NCBI GenBank assembly: GCA_041622675.1
Contig: JBFJYH010000026.1
Span: 1-37,278, forward strand
DNA length: 37,278 nt
Origin: Reddybacter sp041622675
Lineage (GTDB): Bacteria > Pseudomonadota > Gammaproteobacteria > Pseudomonadales > Porticoccaceae
Direction of reading: 5' to 3'
The notes under the pieces are model-generated. The model saw nothing but the letters and a program-made list of their open reading frames with translations. It was not told where the DNA came from and searched no databases. The position numbers and the translations under genes are program-made. Positions 7,643-15,790 of this stretch are shown piece by piece. Numbering within the stretch: position 1 is the stretch's first letter; the number at the start of each line of letters is the position of its first letter.

Positions 7643-9025
7643 ATGCCACTTTTACCTCCCACCCATCATACCTTCGCCACAACGAGTGTGAGAATGTTGA
7701 AACTGGCCTTGCCCATTACAGTTGGGCAATTGGCCATCGTGGGCATGAGTGTTACTGATATTATTATTGCAGGGCGCCTTAGCACCAACGACCTGGCCGC
7801 TGTTACCTTGGGCAGCACCATTTTTAACCTCTCCATCATGCTGGTGATTGGCATCATTCTTGGTAACGGGCCGATTATTGGGCAGTTATTTAGTGCCGGT
7901 AAAACCGACGCCTTGAGAGAGCAGTTTCAAAACTGCCTGTGGCTATGTTTACCGCTGGGCCTGCTCTGCAGCTTTTTTATCGGCGCCGGCATCACGTTTT
8001 TACCTCAAGTTGATAGCCCCGCAGAAATAACCAACATTGCCACCCGCTACCTACTGCCGATGATTGGCAGTGCTTTTTTATTGCCCTACATCATGGCCTT
8101 TCGCACTACTTTTGAAAGCCTCGGCCAGGCACGCACGGCGATGATTTTTAACCTGACCGGGTTTGCCATTAACATTCCTCTCGACTACGCACTGGTTATG
8201 GGCGCTTGGGGCCTGCCAGCGCTCGGAGGTGCGGGCTGCGGTTGGGCAACATTTATTGTCTCCCTATTTATCGTCGGTGGCGAAACCCTTTACGCACGTT
8301 ACGCGCGCACTTTACGCACCTATCAATTACTCGATTCAAAGCAGGCTATTGCTGGCAAGCGAATAAAAGAAACTCTACACATTGGCTTACCTATTGGTGG
8401 GGCAATATTGGCCGAAGGTGGATTCTTTTTATTAATTCCGCTACTGATCGCTCACCTCGGTGCCGTGACCGTCAGCGGCCATTCGATCGCTATTTCCTTT
8501 GACTGGGTGATGTTTATGGTGCCGATGGGTATTTCACAGGCGATAGCAATACTGGTTGCCCATGAAATAGGCCTACAACGACCTCTTCAGGCACAACGGA
8601 TTTGCACTACTGGACTTGGGCTTACATCGGCCATTGCCCTTTGCCAGGGTGCTTTTGTACTGTTATATCGCGAGCAAATTGCAGCCCTCTTTACACCCGA
8701 TGTCGCTGTGCAAGAGCTTGCCTCGACCCTTCTGGTTTACGCCGCAATTTTTCGCGTCTTTGACGCCATCAATGTCGGCGGCAATGGCGCCCTACGCGGT
8801 TATAAAGATACGCGAATCACACTCCTTTTAGCCGGTATTGGCTATTGGCTAGTAGGCTTCCCCCTTGCCTATTCCCTCGCATTGACAGACTTTTGGGGCC
8901 CGGCATTAGGCGTTGAGGGTTTCTGGATAGGCATCGTCATAGCCCTAGTTTTAACTGCCTGCCTGACCGGAACCCGTGTCTATTTCACCACGCGGGCTGC
9001 AGTGCTAAAGCCAAGCTCGATGTAA
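7643..9025 (+). CDS. MATE family multidrug/sodium antiporter (NorM-like)
   Basis: A 460-residue inner-membrane exporter with about twelve hydrophobic helices in two similar halves, the normal size for MATE proteins. The first helix region has Ala-Leu-Pro-Ile-Thr-Val-Gly-Gln-Leu (about 22-30), followed by Asp-Ile-Ile-Ile-Ala-Gly-Arg-Leu, the family's membrane signature. The second half repeats the pattern with Leu-Pro-Ile-Gly-Gly-Ala (about 249-254). Such proteins expel cationic drugs or metabolites in exchange for Na+ or H+. The ATG at 7643 lacks a good ribosome site; an internal ATG at 7694, also without a strong site, is an alternative that would shorten the N-terminal tail. It is monocistronic. 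Confidence 0.9.
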   Translation: MPLLPPTHHTFATTSVRMLKLALPITVGQLAIVGMSVTDIIIAGRLSTNDLAAVTLGSTIFNLSIMLVIGIILGNGPIIGQLFSAGKTDALREQFQNCLWLCLPLGLLCSFFIGAGITFLPQVDSPAEITNIATRYLLPMIGSAFLLPYIMAFRTTFESLGQARTAMIFNLTGFAINIPLDYALVMGAWGLPALGGAGCGWATFIVSLFIVGGETLYARYARTLRTYQLLDSKQAIAGKRIKETLHIGLPIGGAILAEGGFFLLIPLLIAHLGAVTVSGHSIAISFDWVMFMVPMGISQAIAILVAHEIGLQRPLQAQRICTTGLGLTSAIALCQGAFVLLYREQIAALFTPDVAVQELASTLLVYAAIFRVFDAINVGGNGALRGYKDTRITLLLAGIGYWLVGFPLAYSLALTDFWGPALGVEGFWIGIVIALVLTACLTGTRVYFTTRAAVLKPSSM

Positions 9026-9356
9026 ATCAATCTTGCTGTCGTTGACAAGACCTTATGCGAGAAACAACACCCGCAATGCAATGCACTATCTGCTATTTCT
9101 CATGCTTGTGGTTTAAGCACAAAGAAAAATTACAAAGTTCAGGATATCAGCTCCACAGTGAAAGCAATTAAACTCTTGCCGAATTAAGTTCACGACACTC
9201 ACCCACGATTTATACCCACCAACTCTACCTTCAAAATTGCTCTGACAGAAGTGTATTCAATCCCCAAGAAAAAAATTGCCACCAACGATCAAAAAGTGGA
9301 AGTAATAAGCCTTAACTTGATTTACCATTGCGCTATAAAAAATAAGACCAATAGTT
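9026..9356. other. AT-rich intergenic region without a recognisable gene
   Basis: This 331-base stretch has no convincing reading frame, tRNA or terminator. Near its end is a TATAAA (9334-9339) with a poor -35 candidate TTAACT (9312-9317), a possible promoter for the lipoprotein pair. No Shine-Dalgarno sequence precedes the ATG at 9357. Confidence 0.4.
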
Positions 9357-9944
9357 ATGACCCTGAATCTAAGCCAACAACTCCGTCTCTTTTCTGCCCT
9401 ATTATTAGGGTTAAGCCTCTATGGCTGTAGTAATGCCTTACCCAGAACCGAGGACACTACACGCTCGCGCTGGAATAGTTTTGCCGAAGCCATGGCTGAC
9501 TATGAAAAGATAACCCCCTACGCCACCACGGTGGATACACTCAAGGACTTGGGGTTCGATCCCTTTACTCAGCCTAATATCAAAATCCTCTCCTACCTCG
9601 AAATTACCGAACGCTTTATGCCCAATCAGTCGATCACCCTAGACGACCTCGATCCTGGCCTAAGTTTCTGCCTTCGATCCCGCTCTCTATGCCAAGCCTA
9701 TGAAGCCCGCCCGGCAAAGGCTAAAACCAAACGTGTGGGCAATGTTTTCATGGATCTATTGACCTTTAAACGGCGCACAGTTGCTTCAGGCTGGTCTTTT
9801 AATGCGCTCGTAGTCCTCAGCGATGGCATAGTGGTGTATAAGGTATGGAGTGGAGACCCTGTAATTACCGGCGACAAGCTGCGCGATAACCCTCTAGGGC
9901 CCTTACAAGGTGTGACAGGCTCTACCCTTATGACTATCTTGTAA
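9357..9944 (+). CDS. Lipoprotein of unknown function, copy 1 of a tandem pair
   Basis: A 195-residue protein with a lipoprotein signal: hydrophobic segment 10-20 and lipobox Leu-Tyr-Gly-Cys with Cys24 as the acylation site. The residue after Cys is Ser, which predicts outer-membrane sorting under the +2 rule. The mature part has an Asp-rich middle, two further cysteines (near 104 and 111) that could form a disulfide, and a C-terminal block with Ser-Gly-Trp-Ser-Phe-Asn-Ala-Leu-Val-Val and Val-Tyr-Lys-Val-Trp-Ser-Gly-Asp-Pro. I do not recognise the family. The downstream gene is its close paralogue, 608 bases away start to start. Function unknown; the cell-envelope location is inferred from the signal. 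Confidence 0.8.
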   Translation: MTLNLSQQLRLFSALLLGLSLYGCSNALPRTEDTTRSRWNSFAEAMADYEKITPYATTVDTLKDLGFDPFTQPNIKILSYLEITERFMPNQSITLDDLDPGLSFCLRSRSLCQAYEARPAKAKTKRVGNVFMDLLTFKRRTVASGWSFNALVVLSDGIVVYKVWSGDPVITGDKLRDNPLGPLQGVTGSTLMTIL

Positions 9945-9964
9945 CGATATTGAACTTTTTTGCA

Positions 9965-10552
9965 ATGATCCTGAATCTACGCTACCAAACCCGTCTCTTT
10001 ACCGCCCTACTATTGGGGCTCAGCCTTTATGGCTGCAGCAATGCTCTGCCCAGAACCGAAGACACCACGCGCTCGCGCTGGAATAGTTTCGCCGAGGCCA
10101 TGGCCGATTATGAAAAGATTATTCCCTACGTCACCACGGTAGAGGCTCTTAAAGACTTGGGTTATGACCCCTATACCCAACCTAATATCAAAATCCTCTC
10201 CTACCTCGATATTACCCAGCGTTTTATGGCTAATCAGTCGATCACCCTCGACGATCTCGACCCCGGGCTCAGTTTCTGCATTCAATCTCGCACGCTCTGC
10301 CAAGCCTATGAAGCCCGCCCGTCAAAGACTAAAACCAAACGTGTGGGCAATGTTTTAATGGACCTAATGACCTTTAAACGACGCACCATCGCGTCAGGCT
10401 GGTCATTTAACGCGCTAGTGGTACTCAACGATGGCATAGTGGTCTACAAATTGTGGAGTGGAGACCCTTATATGACCGGCGACAAGTTACGCAAGAACCC
10501 TCTAGGGCCACTACAAGGCGTGAGTGGTTCCACCGTCAAAGATTTGTTTTAA
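9965..10552 (+). CDS. Lipoprotein of unknown function, copy 2 of a tandem pair
   Basis: Also 195 residues, with the same lipobox at Cys24. By hand alignment without gaps it differs from copy 1 at 33 positions, about 83% identity. The frame opens upstream at a TTG (9950), but ATG 9965 reproduces the start and length of copy 1 exactly and is chosen for that reason. The envelope-facing core (around residues 24-52, 92-104 and 143-160) is almost unchanged, and most substitutions are conservative, which suggests both copies are under selection. It starts 20 bases after the stop of copy 1 and is followed by a terminator, so the two probably form a transcription unit. No Shine-Dalgarno sequence is evident. 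Confidence 0.8.
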   Translation: MILNLRYQTRLFTALLLGLSLYGCSNALPRTEDTTRSRWNSFAEAMADYEKIIPYVTTVEALKDLGYDPYTQPNIKILSYLDITQRFMANQSITLDDLDPGLSFCIQSRTLCQAYEARPSKTKTKRVGNVLMDLMTFKRRTIASGWSFNALVVLNDGIVVYKLWSGDPYMTGDKLRKNPLGPLQGVSGSTVKDLF

Positions 10553-10586
10553 AACAGCCTGCGCTCAGGTTGAATCAGTTACACAA

Positions 10587-10618
10587 AAAAGCCGGCGCTA
10601 AAAATATCGCCGGCTTTT
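10587..10618. terminator. Bidirectional rho-independent terminator
   Basis: AAAAGCCGGCG (10587-10597) and CGCCGGCTTTT (10608-10618) form an 11-bp perfect stem with a 10-base loop, with T runs at the 3' side on both strands. It separates the plus-strand lipoprotein pair from the converging minus-strand SDR gene. Confidence 0.88.
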
Positions 10619-10645
10619 ATAGGTTTCCTAGCGAAACGCTGGCAT

Positions 10646-11395
10646 TTACTGAGCGCCCCAACCACCATCAACCACGAACTCAGCACCGGTAATAAAGGCT
10701 GCTTCATCACTGCACAAGAATAAAGACATAGTCGCAATATCGATGGGCCGGCCCACTCTCGCCATTGGAGTCGAAGCAATAATTGCCTGCATCTGCTCAT
10801 CCCCCATTGTTTTAGCTAATGGTGTTTCAATAATGCCTGGGTGCACAGAGTTAACTCTGACCCCTTGCTGGGCATATTCCAGGCCCGCCGATTTGGTCAT
10901 CAAGCGCACCGCACCTTTAGCACCGTGGTAGGAAATCATGCTGGGCGTACCGATAATGCCAAATAGTGACGAAATATTCACAATGGCACCATTACCCGAT
11001 TTTTTTAAAGCGGGCATACAGGCCTTCATACCCAGCCAGACACCGGTTTGACAAATGGCGACAACGCGGTTAAAGCCTTCGAGTGTTTCCTCTTCGACAC
11101 CGGTGAAATTACCGACACCAGCATTATTGACTAGTGTCGTAATAGCGCCGTATTTTTCAACGGTGGTACTAGCGACATTCTCCCAATCGGACTCACTGGT
11201 GACATCCTGGCGAATAAAGATAGCGTCGCCGCCTTCATTCTTAATCGCGCTGACCACCTTTTCACCCAGATCTTCCTGTACATCGGTGATCGCAACTTTT
11301 GCGCCCTCACTGGCATAAAGATGTGCATGGGCTTCACCGATGCCGCTGGCACCGCCGGTAATAATCGCCACTTTGCCTTCAAGTCTATTACCCAT
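10646..11395 (-). CDS. Short-chain dehydrogenase/reductase
   Basis: A 249-residue classical SDR, an NAD(P)-dependent alcohol/ketone oxidoreductase. The cofactor motif TGGASGIG is at 13-20, Asn-Asn-Ala-Gly at 90-93, and the catalytic set Ser143, Tyr156, Lys160 has the normal spacing. Asp38 (in Ile-Thr-Asp) at the end of the second strand suggests a preference for NAD over NADP. The C-terminus ends in the usual Val-Val-Asp-Gly-Gly. The substrate is unknown; hydroxysteroids or cyclic alcohols would fit the family and the surroundings. It is the most distal gene of the minus-strand stretch that includes the LLM oxidoreductase, but the 206-base gap between them leaves cotranscription uncertain. 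Confidence 0.9.
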   Translation of the reverse strand: MGNRLEGKVAIITGGASGIGEAHAHLYASEGAKVAITDVQEDLGEKVVSAIKNEGGDAIFIRQDVTSESDWENVASTTVEKYGAITTLVNNAGVGNFTGVEEETLEGFNRVVAICQTGVWLGMKACMPALKKSGNGAIVNISSLFGIIGTPSMISYHGAKGAVRLMTKSAGLEYAQQGVRVNSVHPGIIETPLAKTMGDEQMQAIIASTPMARVGRPIDIATMSLFLCSDEAAFITGAEFVVDGGWGAQ

Positions 11396-11601
11396 AATAT
11401 TATTCTCCGTTTTTTATTTGAGCCTGAACGTTATTATCGGCGCCCACAACCTGCTGTGGCCTACCGTAGTATTGTCAACTTGTCAGTGCAGTGTGCGACA
11501 CTCTCTGTGGCAATATCAACAGCCACCCTTTACTAACATTTGGTTATACCCCAACTACCAAAAGAGAAGGTAACTGTTGTAGCAAACCGTAGCCGCTAAA
11601 T

Positions 11602-12618
11602 TCAGCCTCGAATTATGGCCATCTGCCGGGACAAGACATCGGTAGGCAAGTCGTTTTCCAGTGTGAGTCTATCGACCACACGGCCATAGCGATCCTTCAT
11701 TTTTTCAGCCACCTGCAAAGGCTCGCCGACCACGGCAAAGGTTTCAAGCATTTCGTCACTAATAAGCCCAGGCATTTTGTCCCAACCATTATTCTTTGAG
11801 AGGTGGTTGAGTTTTGGGTGCAAATCCTGCCAGTCGTGACATTCGAGAACGGTTTTATAGGCTGGCGTTGAAGCGTAGAAAGAAATGCGATATTTAACCT
11901 TTTGCTTGCAGGCTTCAAACTCTTCTTCCGTCTGGCCTGTGACAACAAAGGGCGGCAACGAAATTTCAAACTCTCTGCGCGAGCGACCACTTTCGGCCAA
12001 AGTTTCATTAATATTGGGCAAGATACGCTCTTCAATAAATTTTTGCGTACTGAAGGTATGGATAATTAAGCCATCGGCATCTCGGGCTGCTGTTTGCAAC
12101 ATTTTCGGCCCCACGGCTGCCATAACGACTTTTGGACGGCCATATTCGGTATTTTTTGGCGTAAAGTCAGGCGTCATTAGAGTGTGCTGGTAGCAATCAC
12201 CACGAAAACCTAAAGGTTCATCATCGTACCAGCAGTCCCAGATAGCATGTAGTGAACGGATAAACTCACTCATCTGCTTCGCCGGGCCATGCCAAGGCAT
12301 ACCAAAACGCTTGGTGACGTGGGCTTTGATCTGCGAGCCCAAACCGAGGGTAAAGCGCCCTTTCGAGTAGGCATTTAAGTCGTGGGCTGTGTAGGCTGTA
12401 GTCATAGGACTGCGAGCAAAGGCAACGGCAATACCTGTGCGCAGCTCGACTTTCTCAGTGGCGTCCGCACCCATACCAACGACCAAGAAGGGATCATTTT
12501 GTATCTCGGCAGTCACCACCCCATCAAAACCTTGGTTTTCAAAAACACGATAGCCCTCTTTGATCGAGTCAATCGCATCCATATTGTCACCAAAACTAAA
12601 ACTGCTATCAATTTTCAC
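11602..12618 (-). CDS. LLM class (luciferase-like, F420-dependent type) oxidoreductase
   Basis: A 338-residue TIM-barrel protein of the bacterial luciferase-like superfamily, resembling the group annotated as TIGR03617 F420-dependent oxidoreductases. Visible family features are the N-terminal strand Lys-Ile-Asp, the Gly-Phe-Asp-Gly-Val segment near 30-34, Leu-Arg-Thr-Gly-Ile-Ala-Val near 59-65, and the Gly-Arg-Phe-Thr-Leu-Gly-Leu-Gly-Ser block near 87-95 that binds the flavin phosphate. Whether it uses FMN or F420 cannot be told from the sequence. The GTG start at 12618 is supported by GAGGGA six bases upstream. It diverges from the AraC regulator across a 257-base region, which makes that regulator a plausible controller. 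Confidence 0.85.
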   Translation of the reverse strand: MKIDSSFSFGDNMDAIDSIKEGYRVFENQGFDGVVTAEIQNDPFLVVGMGADATEKVELRTGIAVAFARSPMTTAYTAHDLNAYSKGRFTLGLGSQIKAHVTKRFGMPWHGPAKQMSEFIRSLHAIWDCWYDDEPLGFRGDCYQHTLMTPDFTPKNTEYGRPKVVMAAVGPKMLQTAARDADGLIIHTFSTQKFIEERILPNINETLAESGRSRREFEISLPPFVVTGQTEEEFEACKQKVKYRISFYASTPAYKTVLECHDWQDLHPKLNHLSKNNGWDKMPGLISDEMLETFAVVGEPLQVAEKMKDRYGRVVDRLTLENDLPTDVLSRQMAIIRG

Positions 12619-12663
12619 GGCTTATCCCTCAATTTATTATTCGTCATTTAACTGCGCCTAGTG

Positions 12664-12690
12664 TACAAAACATCTCCATCACGGTTTGTA
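12664..12690. promoter_or_regulatory. Inverted repeat between the LLM oxidoreductase and AraC genes
   Basis: TACAAA (12664-12669) and TTTGTA (12685-12690) form an inverted repeat with 15 bases between, about 50 bases upstream of the oxidoreductase start and within the AT-rich divergent region. It could be an operator, but the arms are short. Confidence 0.2.
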
Positions 12691-12893
12691 TGATTTTATC
12701 GGTAGCTTTCCTTTTTTAATCAATGGGTAAAATCATTTTGGTCATGAACTGTCGCAATCTATAGGGAGAAATTCATCGCTGCATCAGCTACACTAATCCG
12801 TGGGCAAGGCAAGCATCCCACTTGAACGCCGATCTCGGGCGCTATATAACAATGGTCTTTTAAACTAGCGACCCCATGGAGTTAGCTTTATTT

Positions 12894-13958
12894 ATGTCCG
12901 CAAAAATACCGCCTGCGAGCACACTGGAGTCACTTTCTGACACGTCTCTGATTAATAGTGGACACATGGTGTCCTCCGCCTATGCCAATTTGGTATTCAA
13001 CACCATGGGCCACAGTGAGGAGGTACTCGCTTGCTTTTCCCGGCACGGTATTAGCATGGAGCAGCTAGCTGACCCCTCTGAAAAAATTGCTTTCGACCCA
13101 CTATCTGCCGCCATCTTTGAGCTGATGGAAACACTCAACATGCCCGGCGCCGGTTTATCCATCGGCCGACAAATTCATATTTCCAGCCATGGCGCCATGG
13201 GAGTGGCGGTGATCAGTAGCCAGACGGTCGGTCAGGCCATTCACGACGCCGCCAAGTACTACCATACCGCCATCACTTTTTGTAATCTTGAAGTTTATTA
13301 CGACCAAGATCACGTCATTGTTGAAATTGTTGAAACCCATGGCAACCCTGAATTTCAAACCGTAGTTGTCGAAGCAATGATGCTGACCATGCAAAACGCC
13401 CTAGAGTTCGTCAGTGGCGAAGCATTGAGCTGCGCTAAAATTTCTTTCGCTTTCCCACCACCGGCCTATGCCGATGAATACAGTGATTTCTTTTCAGGTG
13501 AAATTAGCTTCAATGCTGACAAACACACGATGGTCTTACCTAAAAGCATTCTCGAGAAGCGCTGCATTACCGCCGATGAGCATATTCACAAACTTGCCGA
13601 AGATCAGCTACAGCAAAAAATGCAGGAGCTACGTTCAAATAATCTAACGATGTCTCACGTACTCGACCTGATGCGGCGACAACCCGCCAATATGCCCACC
13701 CTCGAAGACCTAGCAAACATTTTTAACGTCTCTTCACGCACTATTATTCGCTACTTACAGGCGGAAAACACCACCTATCGAAAACTACGTGATAGTGTCC
13801 ACAAACAGCTGGCAACTGATGCTCTGCGTAACACCGACCACTCGATAGACGCTATTGCCCTTGACCTAGGTTATCAAGATACCACCAGTTTCCGCCGAGC
13901 CTTCAAGCGCTGGTGTGGCTGCTCACCCTCTGAGTACCGCAAAACAACACCCGAATAA
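12894..13958 (+). CDS. AraC family transcriptional regulator
   Basis: A regulator of about 354 residues. The N-terminal two thirds (about 35-220) fit the arabinose-binding-like sensor domain of the OruR/ArgR type. The C-terminal 95 residues form a double helix-turn-helix with Leu-Glu-Asp-Leu-Ala-Asn-Ile-Phe-Asn-Val-Ser, then Ile-Ala-Leu-Asp-Leu-Gly-Tyr-Gln-Asp and Phe-Arg-Arg-Ala-Phe-Lys-Arg-Trp, the AraC signature. The frame also allows an ATG at 12876. ATG 12894 is preferred because GGAG (12878-12881) lies 12 bases before it and nothing precedes 12876, but the choice is uncertain. It sits between the divergent LLM oxidoreductase and a co-oriented SDR gene 78 bases downstream and may control either. 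The inducer is unknown. Confidence 0.88.
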   Translation: MSAKIPPASTLESLSDTSLINSGHMVSSAYANLVFNTMGHSEEVLACFSRHGISMEQLADPSEKIAFDPLSAAIFELMETLNMPGAGLSIGRQIHISSHGAMGVAVISSQTVGQAIHDAAKYYHTAITFCNLEVYYDQDHVIVEIVETHGNPEFQTVVVEAMMLTMQNALEFVSGEALSCAKISFAFPPPAYADEYSDFFSGEISFNADKHTMVLPKSILEKRCITADEHIHKLAEDQLQQKMQELRSNNLTMSHVLDLMRRQPANMPTLEDLANIFNVSSRTIIRYLQAENTTYRKLRDSVHKQLATDALRNTDHSIDAIALDLGYQDTTSFRRAFKRWCGCSPSEYRKTTPE

Positions 13959-14036
13959 GACACCCCAACAACCTGTTAAACTAGACGCCGAATTTCAGGG
14001 GGCTTACTCCCATCAATGTCAATGAAGGATACATCC

Positions 14037-14849
14037 ATGTCTAATATTTCTATATCAATGGACGGTAAAGTTGCATTAATTACCGGCTCCGCTCGCGGCC
14101 TCGGCGCCGAAATTGCTAAAACGCTATCACGTGCTGGCGCGACAATTATGATTACCGATATTCTCGAAGATCTCGGCCGCACCACGGTGAAAGAGATAGA
14201 GGAGGCCGGTGGTAAAGCGGCATTTTTAGCCCACAATGTCACCAGCGAAGCGGATTGGGAACGCGTTATCGCTGAAACCGTCAAACAGTTTGGCGGCCTC
14301 GATGTAGTTATCAATAACGCGGGCATTGAAATTTGCGCCCTGCTTGAAAACACGGCACTAGAAGACTTCCAGCGTATTCTCGACATCAATGTCAGCGGTG
14401 TATTCCTCGGGCTGAAACACGCTTGCAAAGCCATGAAACCCGGTGGCATTGCCGGCAAAGGCGGCTCGATTATCAATCTATCATCGGTTGCCGGTCTGCG
14501 CGGTTACTCTGGCCTGGGCGCCTACTGTGGCAGTAAAGGTGGCGTTAAGCTGTTGACCAAAGCCGCTGCGGTTGAATTTGCCAGTTTGAAATATGGCATC
14601 CGCGTCAATTCTATCCACCCCGGATTAATCCCCACCAATATGGGTGAGAGCGTACTACAGGGTTTTGTCGATGCAGGTCTCGCGCCCTCAGCTGACAAAG
14701 TAAAAGACGCCTTTGAACGCAGCACCCCACTCGGCATGATCGGTCAGCCCTCTGACATTGCCAACGCTGCTTTGTACCTGGCCAGCGATCAATCGCCCTG
14801 GGTCACCGGTGCTGAAATTGTCGTTGATGGCGGTACCACAGCGACTTGA
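14037..14849 (+). CDS. Short-chain dehydrogenase/reductase
   Basis: A 270-residue classical SDR. TGSARGLG (16-23) is the cofactor loop, Asn-Asn-Ala-Gly is at 93-96, and Ser150, Tyr163, Lys167 form the catalytic set. Asp41 after the second strand suggests NAD. The C-terminus is Ile-Val-Val-Asp-Gly-Gly. The frame extends to an ATG at 14016, but AAGGA (14025-14029) lies seven bases before ATG 14037, so that start is chosen. It resembles 3-alpha/20-beta- and 7-alpha-hydroxysteroid-type dehydrogenases, though the substrate is not determined. It lies 78 bases after the AraC gene in the same direction and is closed by a strong terminator. Confidence 0.9.
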   Translation: MSNISISMDGKVALITGSARGLGAEIAKTLSRAGATIMITDILEDLGRTTVKEIEEAGGKAAFLAHNVTSEADWERVIAETVKQFGGLDVVINNAGIEICALLENTALEDFQRILDINVSGVFLGLKHACKAMKPGGIAGKGGSIINLSSVAGLRGYSGLGAYCGSKGGVKLLTKAAAVEFASLKYGIRVNSIHPGLIPTNMGESVLQGFVDAGLAPSADKVKDAFERSTPLGMIGQPSDIANAALYLASDQSPWVTGAEIVVDGGTTAT

Positions 14850-14860
14850 TTTATCAGCTA

Positions 14861-14903
14861 AAGCCCAAAAAAAACCGCGAACATTCGCGGTTTTTTTTGG
14901 CTT
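14861..14903. terminator. Rho-independent terminator between converging SDR genes
   Basis: A run of eight A and CCGCGA (14867-14880) pairs with TCGCGG and a run of eight T (14885-14898), with a 4-base loop. An outer AAGCC/GGCTT pair lengthens the stem. T runs on both strands make it bidirectional, ending the plus-strand SDR and the minus-strand SDR pair. Confidence 0.92.
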
Positions 14904-15006
14904 CATAAAGGTGTCGAACACATGCATTCGCCCTTTTCAACCTACTGCTTAATTCAACGCTAAGGCCGAAGCAAACAACTTAAGTCCCGGCCTTGACGAC
15001 TCACTA

Positions 15007-15774
15007 CTAGTGACAGGTATAACCACCATCAATCACCAGCTCAGTGCCAGTCACATACTTTGACTCATCCGATGCCAAATACAAAATGCCGTAACCCTGG
15101 TCTTTCGGTTCAGCCATATGACCGACAACAATTTCGTGCTGAATGCGCACTAAATCGTCGGGACCAAACAAATCACCGGCGCTGTCGGCCATCGGCGTTT
15201 TGGTAAAACCCGGATGTACTGAATTGACGCGGATATTGTATTTTTTCTCAGCACAGTACAAGGCAGCCGACTTGGTAAACAAACGCACCCCCCCTTTACT
15301 GGCGTTATAGGCCGCCGAACGCGGATCACCGATAATGCCCTCAATGGAGGAGATATTGACGATGCTACCACCACCATTAAGCTTCATTTGCTTAATGGCA
15401 TTTTGGGTGCCCATAAAGACAGCTTCCAGATTCACCGCCTGAACAAAACGCCAGTGCTCTAGGTCACTCTCTTCAAGGTCTGTCGCAGCACCAACCCCGG
15501 CATTGTTCACCAGCACATCCAAGCGGCCATATTCGGCAACGACGGCGGCAATGACTTCAGGCCAGCGACTTTCACTGGTAACATCCTGTTCGATAAAAAT
15601 TGCCGCATATCCTTGATCGCGTAGTGTCTGAGCCGCGGCTTCGCCCTCTTTAGGGCGAAGATCGGTAATCGCCACTTTTCCGCCCTCTCGACACATTAAC
15701 TCTGCGGCTGAATAACCAATACCGGCAGTACCGCCAGTAATTAAACACACTTTATCCTGCACTCTACCCATCAT
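15007..15774 (-). CDS. Short-chain dehydrogenase/reductase, distal member of a tandem pair
   Basis: A 255-residue classical SDR with TGGTAGIG (13-20), Asn-Asn-Ala-Gly (90-93), catalytic Ser143, Tyr156, Lys160, and a Val-Ile-Asp-Gly-Gly C-terminus. Asp38 points to NAD. Two ATG codons are adjacent at the start (15774 and 15771); GGGAGG stands five bases before the first and eight before the second, so either can be used, and the paralogue matches the second. By hand alignment it differs from the upstream paralogue at 53 of 254 positions (about 79% identity). Only 16 bases separate the two genes, so they are very likely cotranscribed. The substrate is unknown. Confidence 0.9.
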   Translation of the reverse strand: MMGRVQDKVCLITGGTAGIGYSAAELMCREGGKVAITDLRPKEGEAAAQTLRDQGYAAIFIEQDVTSESRWPEVIAAVVAEYGRLDVLVNNAGVGAATDLEESDLEHWRFVQAVNLEAVFMGTQNAIKQMKLNGGGSIVNISSIEGIIGDPRSAAYNASKGGVRLFTKSAALYCAEKKYNIRVNSVHPGFTKTPMADSAGDLFGPDDLVRIQHEIVVGHMAEPKDQGYGILYLASDESKYVTGTELVIDGGYTCH

Positions 15775-15790
15775 AATTTCCTCCCTAGAT

